Of a stretch of 64,000 nt of DNA, positions 1-8,938 are shown piece by piece. The notes under the pieces were generated by a model. The model was not told the DNA's origin, made no database searches, and worked only from the letters and a program-made list of their open reading frames with translations. The position numbers and the translations under genes were made by a program. This DNA comes from Burkholderiales bacterium (GTDB lineage Bacteria; Pseudomonadota; Gammaproteobacteria; Burkholderiales; Burkholderiaceae_C), in the NCBI GenBank assembly GCA_947453625.1, contig CANGHK010000002.1, positions 1-64,000 on the forward strand, given 5' to 3'. Within the stretch, counting starts at the first letter, position 1; every line of letters starts with the position of its first letter.

Positions 1-2372
1 AGGCCGAACCGCTGACGCCAGCAAAGGCGCCGGCGAAGAAGGTGGCCGCCGTGAAGGCCGTCGCCAAGCCGGCCGTTGCCAAGCGGTCTGCAGTCAAGCC
101 AGTGGTGGCCGAGCCGGTCGCTGTCGAGAAGGTCGTGGCCAAGAAGGCGGTTGCCAGGAAGGCTGTTGCCAGCAAGGTGATTGCCGAACCGGTGACCGCC
201 GAGCCGGTGGTCGTCGCCCCGGTGGCCGCCAAGAAGGCGCTTGCCAAGAAGGCGGTCGTCAGCCAGGTGATTGTGGAACCGGTGCTTGCCGAGCCGGTGG
301 TCGCCAGCAAGGCGGCTGCCAGGAAGGCGACGGCCAAGCCCACGCCTGCCGACAAGGCGATCGCCCGCCAACCCAAGGCCCCGCCGATTGAAGTCGTCGC
401 GCCGCCGGTGCCGCCGGCCCGCGCCGCCGATGCACCGGCCCGCAAGCCCAAGCCCCGTCCGGCACCGGCACCGGTGGCCGATGTCGAACTGGCCGCCGCC
501 ACGGTGCCTGTTGCAGTCGCTGCCGCGCCGGTCGAGCCGCCGGCCGCTGCGCCTGAAGCCGTCGCAGCCCCGGCAGCGCCCGAGACCGCGTCCACCGCAG
601 TCGTCGATCTGCCGGCGCCAGCGCCGGCCCAGCCCAGGAGCCGCCAGCGCCCGCCCCGGCGGCCCGCGGCGCCGGTCGCCGAACCCGCGCCGGTCGTGAC
701 CGAGACCGCCCAGGTGGCCGCCCCGACCGGCCCGGCGCACAGCGCGGTCGTGCTGATCGACGGCGACCAGCGCTGGCTGGCCTGGCAGCCCGGCCATGCC
801 TGCCCGCCGTCGCTGCTGCAAGCCGCGCAGCAGCGGCTCGACGACCAGCAGCATCTGCCGCCCGACGATGACAGCGCGCTGCCCACGCTGCTGCGGTTGG
901 CTGCCGAAGCCGGCCATGCGCTGCGGGTCGACGACGCGGTCTGGCCCTACCTGGCGGCCCACCGCGACGCCCGCACCCGGCTGGCGCTGCTGGAGGCCGC
1001 CTATGCCGACGGCCCGGCTGGAGCCGGCCTGCGCCAGTTGCTGCGCTCGCCGCTGCCGCAATATCAGGCCGAGGGTGCGCTGTTTGCCGTGGTCGCAGGC
1101 CGGGCGCTGATCGCCGACGAGCGCGGCCTGGGCAAGGGCGTGCAGGCGATCGCCGCGGCGGCGCTGTGGCGCCGCCACTTCGGTGTCGAACGGGTGCTGG
1201 TGCTGTGCGCGCCAGCCCAGCGCGCCGCCTGGCAACGCGCCTGGCGCCGCTTCGATGCCGGGTCCGAGGCCCAGCTGATGGACGGGGGTCTGCACCAGCG
1301 CCAGGCGCTGTGGTCGACCGCGGCCGGCGTGCGCATCCTGTCGCCCGAGGCGCTGGCCAGCGACGCCGCCCACCTCGAGCGCTGGGCGCCCGACCTGATC
1401 GTCGTCGACGAGCCGCAGCATCTGGCCTTGCGCGCCGAGGACTGGGCCGCGCTGCAGTCGCCCCATGCGCTGGTGCTGTGCGGCGCGCCGCTGGCCGAGC
1501 AGCCGGCGCTGATGGACGCCATCGTTGGCTGGCTCGACGACCAGGGCCTGGGCCCGCTGGCGGCGCTGCACGAGTTGCAGTCCGCTGCCGAGCAGGGGCG
1601 CGCGCTGAGCGACGCCGACATCGAGCGGCTGACTGCCAGCCTGTCGCGGCTGATGCTGCAGCGATCGCGCGAGGACCTGCACGACCAGTTGCCGGCGCTG
1701 GTGCACAGCGAGCGTCTGGTGGTGCTGGCGCCGGGCCAGCGTGACGCGCATGACCGGCAGCTGGGTCTTGCGCGGCGGTTGCTGGCAGGCTGGCAGCGCA
1801 GCGGCTACCTCAGCGACGCCGACCAGTGGCGCTTGTCGCAGGCGCTGCGCGCGGCGCAATTGGCCTGCCAGCGCGCCGATCCCACCGACCCGGCCAGCGC
1901 GCTGGCCGAGGCCACCGTGCAGGCGCTGGCCGCGCAACTGGCGCTGTGGCAGGCCAGCGGTCCGCTGCAGGTGGCCTTGCTGTGCGCCTCGTCGGCCGAC
2001 CGCGACCAGCTGGCCGCGGTGCTGGACGCGCCGGCCGGGGTGCAGCTGCTGCTGCCCACCGACGCGCTGCCGGCCGGGCTGGACGCCGTGCTGCAGGCGG
2101 GTGTGCCCTGGCGCACCCGGCGCAGCCCGGCCGGCCCGCGTGGCCAGACCGCGCCCGGCCAGCAGTGGCTCTACCTGGTGGCGCAGGACAGCCTGGAGGC
2201 CGGCCTGTTCGACACCCTGGCGCAGCGCACCGACGCGCCGCGCGGCCTGGGTGACGGCGAGGGCGGCCGGGCCTACCTGCAGGGCGAGCGCCTGGCCGAT
2301 TGGCTGGGCGCGATCCAGGCCGCGATCGAGGCGTCGGCGCCCGGCCTGGCCGCCGAAGTGCCCCACGCCTGA
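1..2372 (+). CDS. SNF2-like helicase-related protein with Lys/Ala-rich N-terminus, 5' partial
   Basis: The reading frame is open from base 3 to the TGA at 2370-2372, so the true start lies upstream; the GTG at 42 is inside the repeats. The first ~700 bases encode low-complexity Ala/Lys/Pro/Val repeats (AKKAV and AEPV units) like those of basic nucleic-acid-binding tails. The rest resembles an SNF2 ATPase core: a motif I-like DERGLGKG (about 1115-1138), a motif II-like VVDEPQH (about 1401-1421), and a C-terminal stretch recalling the SNF2 motif VI zone (PRGQTAPGQQWLYLV). Motif I ends in Gly where the family has Thr or Ser (GKT/GKS), and the motif VI arginines look eroded, so ATPase activity is doubtful. 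Role unknown; a DNA- or RNA-binding remodeller-like protein is inferred from the fold only. Confidence 0.7.
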   Translation, partial: AEPLTPAKAPAKKVAAVKAVAKPAVAKRSAVKPVVAEPVAVEKVVAKKAVARKAVASKVIAEPVTAEPVVVAPVAAKKALAKKAVVSQVIVEPVLAEPVVASKAAARKATAKPTPADKAIARQPKAPPIEVVAPPVPPARAADAPARKPKPRPAPAPVADVELAAATVPVAVAAAPVEPPAAAPEAVAAPAAPETASTAVVDLPAPAPAQPRSRQRPPRRPAAPVAEPAPVVTETAQVAAPTGPAHSAVVLIDGDQRWLAWQPGHACPPSLLQAAQQRLDDQQHLPPDDDSALPTLLRLAAEAGHALRVDDAVWPYLAAHRDARTRLALLEAAYADGPAGAGLRQLLRSPLPQYQAEGALFAVVAGRALIADERGLGKGVQAIAAAALWRRHFGVERVLVLCAPAQRAAWQRAWRRFDAGSEAQLMDGGLHQRQALWSTAAGVRILSPEALASDAAHLERWAPDLIVVDEPQHLALRAEDWAALQSPHALVLCGAPLAEQPALMDAIVGWLDDQGLGPLAALHELQSAAEQGRALSDADIERLTASLSRLMLQRSREDLHDQLPALVHSERLVVLAPGQRDAHDRQLGLARRLLAGWQRSGYLSDADQWRLSQALRAAQLACQRADPTDPASALAEATVQALAAQLALWQASGPLQVALLCASSADRDQLAAVLDAPAGVQLLLPTDALPAGLDAVLQAGVPWRTRRSPAGPRGQTAPGQQWLYLVAQDSLEAGLFDTLAQRTDAPRGLGDGEGGRAYLQGERLADWLGAIQAAIEASAPGLAAEVPHA

Positions 2373-2384
2373 CCGGGCGCGACG

Positions 2385-2906
2385 ATGAGGCGGTCCCTGC
2401 TCGGCGACGGTTTGCGTGCGCTGGCGCGCGCGCTCAGCCGGGCGGTGGGCGCGCTGCTGGCGCTGCTGATCCTGTTCGAGGAATGGGGCTGGGAGCCGCT
2501 GCAGCGGGCGCTGGCCCGCATCGGCCGACTGCCGCTGCTGCGCCAGCTCGAAGCGTTGATCGTGCGGCTGCCGCCGCGCGCCGCGCTGGTGGTGTTTTTG
2601 CTGCCCGCGCTGCTGCTGCTGCCGGTCAAGCTGGGCGCGCTGTGGCTGATCGGCCAGGGCCAGCGCGTCCTGGGCCTGCTGTTGATCGTGCTGGCCAAGC
2701 TGGTGGGCACGGCGATCGTTGCCCGCCTGTTCACGCTGACCCGCCCGGCTTTGCTGAGCATGCCCTGGTTTGCAACGCTCTACCGGCGCTGGGTGGGCTG
2801 GAAAGCGGCGCTGCTGGCGCGGGTGCGGATGTCCTGGGCCTGGCGAACGGCGCGCGCGTTCAAGCGGCTGGCGCGCCAGCGCTGGGCCCGCTGGCGCCGC
2901 GGCTGA
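2385..2906 (+). CDS. Hypothetical membrane protein, 173 aa
   Basis: ATG at 2385, 12 bases after the SNF2-like gene, so probably co-transcribed with it. Two or three hydrophobic segments are visible: about residues 15-32, 60-82 and 88-110. They are followed by a strongly basic Arg/Trp/Ala-rich C-terminal tail that probably faces the cytoplasm. No catalytic motif or known domain was recognised. It could be a small inner-membrane protein of the unannotated kind common in Burkholderiales; function not assigned. Confidence 0.6.
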   Translation: MRRSLLGDGLRALARALSRAVGALLALLILFEEWGWEPLQRALARIGRLPLLRQLEALIVRLPPRAALVVFLLPALLLLPVKLGALWLIGQGQRVLGLLLIVLAKLVGTAIVARLFTLTRPALLSMPWFATLYRRWVGWKAALLARVRMSWAWRTARAFKRLARQRWARWRRG

Positions 2907-2949
2907 AGCGCGGGCTTCTGGCGGGCCCGCCCTGAAACGCGTGCGGCGC

Positions 2950-3624
2950 TCACCAGAACTGCCACTGCCCGGTCGAGATCACCCACAGGCCGAGCGCGCC
3001 GTTGGTCACGCCATGGGCGATCACGGCGGTCCACAGCTTGGCGGTGCGGCGGTACAGCAGCGCGTAGGCCAGACCGGCCACGATCGCGGCCAGCCACAGC
3101 GGGTGGGCCAGCATGAAGACGAAGGTCGACAGCGCCACCGCCTTGAAGCCGACGCGGCGCGGGTCCACCCCTTCGAACACCGGCGCCTGCAGCCAGCGCA
3201 TCAGGAACGAGCGCCAGAACAGCTCTTCCATCACCGGCACCAGCAGCGCCGCGCCCAGCCAGCGCACGGCGATCAGCGCCCAGTCGCGTTGGCCTTGTGC
3301 ATCCACCGGCACGAAAGCGGCGGCGGACTCGCCGATCTGCATCCACGGCGCGTCGAGGTGGATCCAGAGCCCGAACACCAGCAAGCCGACGGCCACCGAC
3401 AGCGCCGATTCGCCGGCGTCGGGCAGGTTCTGCCTGTCGAGCTCACCGTACTCGCGCCACCAGGCCAGCAGCAGGCCGCCCACCACCAGCAGGTTCAGGC
3501 CGTAGAGCCAGCGCGTGTCCAAGCCCCAGCGCCCGTCCGCCGGCGCCATGCCGCGCAGTGCGAGCAAGGCCATGAAGGCAACGAAGGGCAACAATCGGAC
3601 CAGCGCGGCGCGGGACAGGTTCAT
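2950..3624 (-). CDS. CPBP/CAAX-protease-like integral membrane protein
   Basis: 224 aa, ATG at 3622-3624, with about six to eight hydrophobic segments. It carries the CPBP (ABI) intramembrane protease signature: an EE-x3-R motif (MEELFWRSF) and two later His-containing helices (LAHPLW and AHGVTN). The overall pattern matches the CAAX prenyl protease-related family that is often found with exosortase/PEP-CTERM systems, although no exosortase is visible here. The substrate cannot be inferred; in bacteria these are glutamic-type intramembrane proteases acting on membrane peptides. It is convergent with the preceding hypothetical gene. Confidence 0.78.
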   Translation of the reverse strand: MNLSRAALVRLLPFVAFMALLALRGMAPADGRWGLDTRWLYGLNLLVVGGLLLAWWREYGELDRQNLPDAGESALSVAVGLLVFGLWIHLDAPWMQIGESAAAFVPVDAQGQRDWALIAVRWLGAALLVPVMEELFWRSFLMRWLQAPVFEGVDPRRVGFKAVALSTFVFMLAHPLWLAAIVAGLAYALLYRRTAKLWTAVIAHGVTNGALGLWVISTGQWQFW

Positions 3625-3776
3625 GGGGCTTGGTGCGTGGATCGATGGGGTCGGTGGGGTCGGTCGCCAGGCGCAAGCCGTCATACCGCACCCGGTCAGG
3701 TTTCCGACCGACTGTAGCGGACCGCCCGCGCCGCAGCCCGCTCCGTGGCGTGCCGGGCATGGGCAATCGCACGCCT

Positions 3777-5705
3777 TCAGCCTGCCTGCGACAGCGCCAG
3801 CACCCGGGCGTGCAGCACTTCGGGCGTCACCTCGGCCGGTGCCAGCGCCGGCCCGGCGACCAGGCCGACGGCGCTGAACAGGCCGCGTCGCAGCGGCCGC
3901 ACCATCGCCACGCCACCCTCGATGCGCGAGAAGTAAGAGCCCCACAGATGGGTCAGCGCCACCGGCACCACCGGCACCGGGCGCCGGGCCAGGATCTTCA
4001 TCACGCCGGGCTTGAAGGCCTGCAGCGTGCCGTCGCGGGTGATGCCGCCTTCCGGGAACAGACACAGCAGGTCGCCATCGGCCAGAACCTGGTCTGCGGT
4101 GTCGAAGGCCGCGGCATAGGCCGCCGGGTTCTCGGCCTGCGGCGCGATCGGGATCGCCTTGGCCAGCTTGAACAGCCAGCCCAGCACCGGCACCGAGAAG
4201 ATGCGGTGGTCCATCAGGAAGCGCATCGGCCGCGGGCTGGCGGCCATCAGCAGCAGTGCATCCACAGTGCTGACATGGTTGCAGACCACGATGGCCGCGC
4301 CGCTGGTCGGGATGTGCTCGTCGCCTTGCACCCGGAAGCGGTACATCGCCCGCGACAGCAAAAAGGCGACGAAGCGCAGCAGGTACTCGGGCACCAGCAG
4401 GAAGATGTAGACGCCCACCGCGGCATTGAGCAGGCCGGTGGCCAGAAACACCTGCGGCACCGAGAACCCAGCGCCCAGCATCGCGCCCGCGCCCACCGAG
4501 CTGACGATCATGAACAGCGCGTTGAGGATGTTGTTGGCGGCGATGATGCGCGCCCGGTGCGTGGGCTGGCTGCGCAGCTGGATCAGCGCGTACATCGGCA
4601 CCGAGTACAGCCCGGCGCTCAGCGCCAGCAGGCCCAGGTCGGCCATCACGCGCCAATGGGCGGGCTGGGCGATGAACTGCGTCACCGTCTGCGAGCCGAC
4701 CGGCGGCAGGCCGCGCGACGCGAAGTACAGGTCGACCGCGAACAGGCTCATGCCGATGGCTCCGGCCGGCACCAGGCCGATCTCGACATGGCGGCGCGAC
4801 AGCATCTCGCAGGCCAGCGAGCCCAGGCCTATGCCGACCGAAAACACCACCAGCAGCAGCGAGGCCACATGCTCGTCGCCGTGCAGCACCTCCTTGGCGA
4901 AGACCGGAAAGTTGGCCAGGAAGACCGCGCCGAAGAACCACATCCAGCTGATGCCCAGCAGCGAGCGGAACACGACGATGTTCTCGCGCGCCAGCCGCAG
5001 GTTGCGCCAGGTCTCGGACAGCGGGTTCCAGTTAATCTGCAGTGCCGGGTCGGTGGCCGGCGACAGCGGCACGCCCTGCGCCACCAGGCGGCCGAGCAGC
5101 GCGCTGGCGACGCAGGCCACGGCCACCCAGGTCGCGCCCACGCCGGGCAGCGCGATAAGCAAGCCGCCGGCCAGGTTGCCGAGCAGGATGGCGACGAAGG
5201 TGCCCATCTCGACCATGCCGTTGCCGCCGGTGATCTCGCGCTCGGACAGGTGCTGCGGCAGGTAGGCGAACTTGACCGGCCCGAACAGCGTGGAATGCAG
5301 CCCCATCATGAAGACGCAGCCCAGCAGCAGCAGCACGTTGTGGGTCATGAAGCCCAGCGCGGCCGCGGCCATGATGGCGATCTCCAGCGTCTTGACGAAG
5401 CGGATGATGCGGGTCTTCTCCAACTTGTCGGCCAACTGGCCGCTGGTGGCCGAGAACAGCACGAAGGGCAGGATGAACAGCGCGCCGATGACCAGCCCGG
5501 CCAGCGCCGGCGGCAGCCAGGCCACCTGCAACTGGTAGGTCACCATCACGGTGAAGGCGAACTTGAACAGGTTGTCATTGCCCGCGCCCAGGAACTGGGT
5601 CCAGAAGAAGGGCGCGAAGCGGCGCTGGCGCAGCAGGTCGAACTGGTTGGGCTGGTCGGTGGTGGTGTGGTGCAAGCGGGCTCCCGGGCGGGTTGAGGGG
5701 TCCAC
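3777..5705 (-). CDS. MFS lysophospholipid transporter (LplT-like) fused to 1-acylglycerol-3-phosphate acyltransferase
   Basis: About 642 aa. The N-terminal ~400 residues form a 12-helix MFS domain of LplT type (starts FDLLRQRRFAPFFWTQF, then GNDNLFK). The C-terminal ~200 residues are a PlsC-type acyltransferase with the NHxxxxD motif as NHVSTVD and the later FPEGG motif. This recalls the LplT/Aas lysophospholipid salvage pathway, which imports 2-acyl-lysophospholipids and re-acylates them, but the acyl-ACP synthetase (AMP-ligase) part of Aas-type fusions is missing here. The longest frame begins at a GTG (5703-5705); a TTG about 11 codons in is also possible, so the start is uncertain. Confidence 0.85.
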   Translation of the reverse strand: MDPSTRPGARLHHTTTDQPNQFDLLRQRRFAPFFWTQFLGAGNDNLFKFAFTVMVTYQLQVAWLPPALAGLVIGALFILPFVLFSATSGQLADKLEKTRIIRFVKTLEIAIMAAAALGFMTHNVLLLLGCVFMMGLHSTLFGPVKFAYLPQHLSEREITGGNGMVEMGTFVAILLGNLAGGLLIALPGVGATWVAVACVASALLGRLVAQGVPLSPATDPALQINWNPLSETWRNLRLARENIVVFRSLLGISWMWFFGAVFLANFPVFAKEVLHGDEHVASLLLVVFSVGIGLGSLACEMLSRRHVEIGLVPAGAIGMSLFAVDLYFASRGLPPVGSQTVTQFIAQPAHWRVMADLGLLALSAGLYSVPMYALIQLRSQPTHRARIIAANNILNALFMIVSSVGAGAMLGAGFSVPQVFLATGLLNAAVGVYIFLLVPEYLLRFVAFLLSRAMYRFRVQGDEHIPTSGAAIVVCNHVSTVDALLLMAASPRPMRFLMDHRIFSVPVLGWLFKLAKAIPIAPQAENPAAYAAAFDTADQVLADGDLLCLFPEGGITRDGTLQAFKPGVMKILARRPVPVVPVALTHLWGSYFSRIEGGVAMVRPLRRGLFSAVGLVAGPALAPAEVTPEVLHARVLALSQAG

Positions 5706-5772
5706 TGTAGTGGGGGCTTGAACACCGCGGCGCGGCCAGCCCTGCCCTGTCTGTACCCGAGGCGCGCCAGCC

Positions 5773-7149
5773 TCAAGCCGCCGCGTCTGGGCCCCGCCGC
5801 GCGCCCAATACCTCGACCGTGTGCTGGCCCAGCGTTGGCGCCGGGCTGCGGATCGCGCCCGGCGTCGCGCTGAGTTTGGGCACGATGCCCGGCACGGCCA
5901 GGGTCAGGCCGTCGGCGCCGGTGACGGTGACGGTCTGGATCATGCCGCGCGCCAGGAAATGCGGGTCGGTGGCGATGTCGGCCACGGTGTAGATGCGGCC
6001 GGCCGGCACGCTGGCGGCCTGCAGCGTGGCCACCACTTCGTCAACCTTGCGCCGCACGGTCCAGGCGGTGATCGCGGCGTCGAGTTCGTCGACTCTTGCA
6101 GCGCGCTGGGCGTTGTCGGCCAGCCCCGGGTCGGCGCCCAGGTCGTCGCGGCCTATGGCCTGCATCAGGCGCTTGAAGATCGAGTCGCCATTGCCGCCTA
6201 TCACCACCTGGCCGTCGGCGCAGCGGTAGGCGTTGCTGGGCGCGATGCCGGGCAAGGCCGACCCGGCCGGCTGGCGCACCGCGCCGAAGGCGCTGTACTC
6301 GGGCAGCAGGCTTTCCATGCAGTTGAAGACCGATTCATACAGCGCGACATCGACCACCTGGCCGCGGCCCTTGGGCGCGTCGGGGCCGACGCTGCGCTGG
6401 CGCGCTTGCAGCGCCAGCAGCACGCCGATCACGCCGTGCAGCGCGGCCAGCGTGTCGCCCAGGCTGACGCCGGCGCGCACCGGCACCCGGCCGGGCTCGC
6501 CCATCAGGTGGCGCAAGCCGCCCATCGCCTCGGCCACCACCGCGAAGCCGGGCAGGTCGCGGTAGGGGCCGGTCTGGCCGTAGCCGCTGATGCGCAGCAT
6601 GATCAGGCCGGGGTTGTCAGCCGCCAGGGACTCGTAGCCCAGGCCCCATTTCTCCAGTGTGCCGGGCTTGAAGTTCTCGATCAGCACGTCGGCCTCGGCG
6701 GCCAGACGGCGGGCGTCGGCACGGCCGGCGTCGGTGCGCAAGTCCAGCACCACGCTGCGCTTGTTGCGGCTCTGCACCTGCCACCAGACGCTGGTGCCGT
6801 CGTGCAGCAGCCGCCACTTGCGCAGCGGGTCGCCGTCGCCGGGCGGCTCGACCTTGACCACGTCGGCGCCGAAGTCGGCCAGCGTCTTGCCGGCAAACGG
6901 CCCGGCGATCAGTTGCCCGAGTTCCAGCACTCTGAGCCCGGACAGCGGGCCGTCCCCTGCGGACGGACCGCTGCCTGGCGAAGGCCCGGCCGCCTGCCCG
7001 CGGCCGGGCTGAGTTCCGGACAGCGGGCCGTCCACTGCGGACGGATCGCTGCCTGGCGAAGGCCTGGCCGCCTGCCCGCGGCCGGGCTCAGGCCAGTCCG
7101 AGGCGGGTGGCGGGCTGGGCGGTGTGGCGCTTCGGTCGGTGTCGGTCAT
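5773..7149 (-). CDS. CaiB/BaiF family CoA-transferase
   Basis: 458 aa, ATG at 7147-7149. A family III CoA-transferase: the domain begins GPLSGLRVLELGQLIAG at about residue 67 and continues with DFGADVVKVE, the RNKRS motif and the region holding the catalytic Asp (ENFKPGTLEKWGL). It moves CoA between carboxylic acids; substrate not predictable. The first ~65 residues are an unusual Pro/Gly/Ser-rich extension made by a 78-bp tandem duplication, absent from typical family members, which start only a few residues before GPLSG. The divergent neighbour is an Old Yellow Enzyme with an 81-base spacer. Confidence 0.88.
   Translation of the reverse strand: MTDTDRSATPPSPPPASDWPEPGRGQAARPSPGSDPSAVDGPLSGTQPGRGQAAGPSPGSGPSAGDGPLSGLRVLELGQLIAGPFAGKTLADFGADVVKVEPPGDGDPLRKWRLLHDGTSVWWQVQSRNKRSVVLDLRTDAGRADARRLAAEADVLIENFKPGTLEKWGLGYESLAADNPGLIMLRISGYGQTGPYRDLPGFAVVAEAMGGLRHLMGEPGRVPVRAGVSLGDTLAALHGVIGVLLALQARQRSVGPDAPKGRGQVVDVALYESVFNCMESLLPEYSAFGAVRQPAGSALPGIAPSNAYRCADGQVVIGGNGDSIFKRLMQAIGRDDLGADPGLADNAQRAARVDELDAAITAWTVRRKVDEVVATLQAASVPAGRIYTVADIATDPHFLARGMIQTVTVTGADGLTLAVPGIVPKLSATPGAIRSPAPTLGQHTVEVLGARRGPDAAA
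6938..7093. repeat. 78-bp tandem duplication in the 5' part of the CoA-transferase gene
   Basis: Two adjacent units, 6938-7015 and 7016-7093, are nearly identical (differences include cccctg/cactg, gaccg/gatcg and cccggc/cctggc). The period is a multiple of three, so the frame is kept and the protein gains 26 residues. Each unit encodes GRGQAA...GPLSG, ending with the residues that begin the conserved domain. Confidence 0.85.
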
Positions 7150-7230
7150 GGCAGCCGCATTGTTGCGTCATCCCGGCCGCTGTCGCGTGGCGCACAGACG
7201 GGTTCGGCGGGCGGCGTTAGGATTTCGCCC

Positions 7231-8346
7231 ATGACATCCCTCTTCGACCCTATTCACTTCGGCGACATCGCCCTGGCCAACCGCATTGTGATGGCCCCGT
7301 TGACGCGCAACCGGGCCGTTGGCCAGTTGCCCAACGATTTGATGCGCGAGTACTACACCCAGCGCGCCGACCCGGTGACGGGCGCCGGCCTGATCATCAC
7401 CGAGGCCGCGCAGATCTGCGCCGAAGGCCAGGGCTACCTCGACACGCCCGGCATCCACACGCCCGAGCAGGTGGCGGGCTGGCGCAAGATCACCGACGCG
7501 GTGCACGGCGCCGGCGGGCGCATCGTGATCCAGCTCTGGCATGTGGGCCGGATCTCGCATGTCAGCCTGCAGCCGGGCGGCGTGGCACCGGTCTCGAGCA
7601 CGGCACGCCCGGCGCTCGGCAAGACCTTCACCACCGAGGGCTTCGTCGACTGCTCGACCCCGCGGGCGCTGCGCACCGACGAGATTCCCGGCGTCATCGC
7701 CGCCTACCGCCACGCCGCGCGCTGCGCCATCGATGCCGGCTTCGACGGCGTCGAGGTGCATGGTGCCAACGGCTACCTGCTCGAGCAGTTCCTGCGCGAC
7801 AGCATCAACGACCGCAGCGATGCCTACGGCGGATCGATCGCCAACCGCGCCCGGCTGCTGGTCGAGGTGATGCAGGCGGTGGTGGCCGAGATCGGCGGCG
7901 GCCGCACCGGTCTGCGCCTGTCGCCTGTCACCCCGGTCAACGACGCGGCGCAGGACAGCGATGCGCAGGCCTTGTACGGGCATGTGGTGAGCGCGCTGGC
8001 GCCGCTCAAGCTGGCCTTTCTGCACCTGATCGAAGGCCAGACCGGTGGCGCACGCGACCTGAGCGACAAGGGCGTCAAACCCTTCGACTACGCCGCGCTG
8101 CGCGCGGTCTACGGCGGACCCTGGCTGGTCAACAACGGCTACGACCGGGTGATGGCGATCGAGGCCGTGGCCTCGGGCGCGGCCGATGCGGTGGCCTTTG
8201 GCAAGGCCTTCATCGCCAACCCGGACCTGACGCGCCGGCTGCGCGAGGACGCGCCGCTGAACAAGCTGGTGCCGGCCACGCTGTACGGCGGTGGCGCCTC
8301 CGGCTACACCGACTACCCGACGCTGCACACCGCCGCGGCGCCTTGA
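7231..8346 (+). CDS. Old Yellow Enzyme family alkene reductase (NADH:flavin oxidoreductase, NemA-like)
   Basis: 371 aa, ATG at 7231. An FMN-dependent TIM barrel that reduces activated C=C bonds or nitro compounds such as N-ethylmaleimide with NAD(P)H. The start FDPIHFGDIALANRIVMAP is typical. The substrate-anchoring pair is His177 and Asn180 with Tyr182 (VHGANGYLL), and the FMN-binding QLWHVGR segment and the C-terminal VAFGKAFIANPDL phosphate-binding segment are present. Length agrees with the family (360-375 aa). It is divergent from the CoA-transferase; no dedicated regulator is adjacent. Confidence 0.92.
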   Translation: MTSLFDPIHFGDIALANRIVMAPLTRNRAVGQLPNDLMREYYTQRADPVTGAGLIITEAAQICAEGQGYLDTPGIHTPEQVAGWRKITDAVHGAGGRIVIQLWHVGRISHVSLQPGGVAPVSSTARPALGKTFTTEGFVDCSTPRALRTDEIPGVIAAYRHAARCAIDAGFDGVEVHGANGYLLEQFLRDSINDRSDAYGGSIANRARLLVEVMQAVVAEIGGGRTGLRLSPVTPVNDAAQDSDAQALYGHVVSALAPLKLAFLHLIEGQTGGARDLSDKGVKPFDYAALRAVYGGPWLVNNGYDRVMAIEAVASGAADAVAFGKAFIANPDLTRRLREDAPLNKLVPATLYGGGASGYTDYPTLHTAAAP

Positions 8347-8365
8347 GGCTGGCGCCCGGCGTCGG

Positions 8366-8938
8366 TCAACGGCGCCGGCGCATCCTGGCCATGAACAGCT
8401 CGCGCAGGTTGACCTCGCGCGGGCCCGGCAGCAGTTCGATCTCGTCACCGGCGCGCAGGCTGCCGGACTCGATCACGGCCAGGTAGCTGCCGCAATAGCC
8501 CGACTCGGCCATCATCTTGCTGGCCTGTGGAAAACCCATCACATGGTTGAACTTGAAGCAGGGTTGGCGCGGCTCGCTGACCGCCAGCACGCAGCCCGGC
8601 AGCCGCAGCCGGTCGCCTATCCACAGCTTGTCCTCGAACAGGCCTTCGATGGTCAGGTTCTCGCCCAGAAAGCCATGCGGCAGGGCCTGCTCGGCGCCGG
8701 CCACGCTGGCCTGGCCGCGCACACCCTGCCAGAACGGGTAGTGCGTCACCGGGTAGGCGTAGATCGCCTTGGACAGCCCGCCATGCACGCTGAGGTCGGC
8801 CTGCTCATCGCCGTCCAGCCCAAGCGGGTTCACGGCCACCGGGCCGGCGACCGACTTTTTGCCTATGGCTGTGGGCACCTTCTGGCCCTGGATCAGGTGG
8901 AGTTCACTGCGGGCAACGCAGACGCTGAGGATTTTCAT
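8366..8938 (-). CDS. MOSC domain-containing protein (YiiM-like)
   Basis: 190 aa, ATG at 8936-8938. A stand-alone MOSC domain: GLDGDEQADLSVHGG near residue 40, HYPFW, and the conserved Cys in PRQPCFKFNHV that in the family ligates molybdenum cofactor. YiiM-type proteins reduce N-hydroxylated substrates with Moco. Convergent with the Old Yellow Enzyme gene (19-base gap); its upstream region is shared with pckG. Confidence 0.85.
   Translation of the reverse strand: MKILSVCVARSELHLIQGQKVPTAIGKKSVAGPVAVNPLGLDGDEQADLSVHGGLSKAIYAYPVTHYPFWQGVRGQASVAGAEQALPHGFLGENLTIEGLFEDKLWIGDRLRLPGCVLAVSEPRQPCFKFNHVMGFPQASKMMAESGYCGSYLAVIESGSLRAGDEIELLPGPREVNLRELFMARMRRRR

Noticed and set aside
3630-5696. Very long plus-strand open frame (688 codons) opposite the MFS/acyltransferase gene
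   Set aside because: It is antisense to a gene with clear MFS and PlsC motifs. Its translation is His/Gln/Arg-rich low complexity, typical of a shadow frame in GC-rich DNA.
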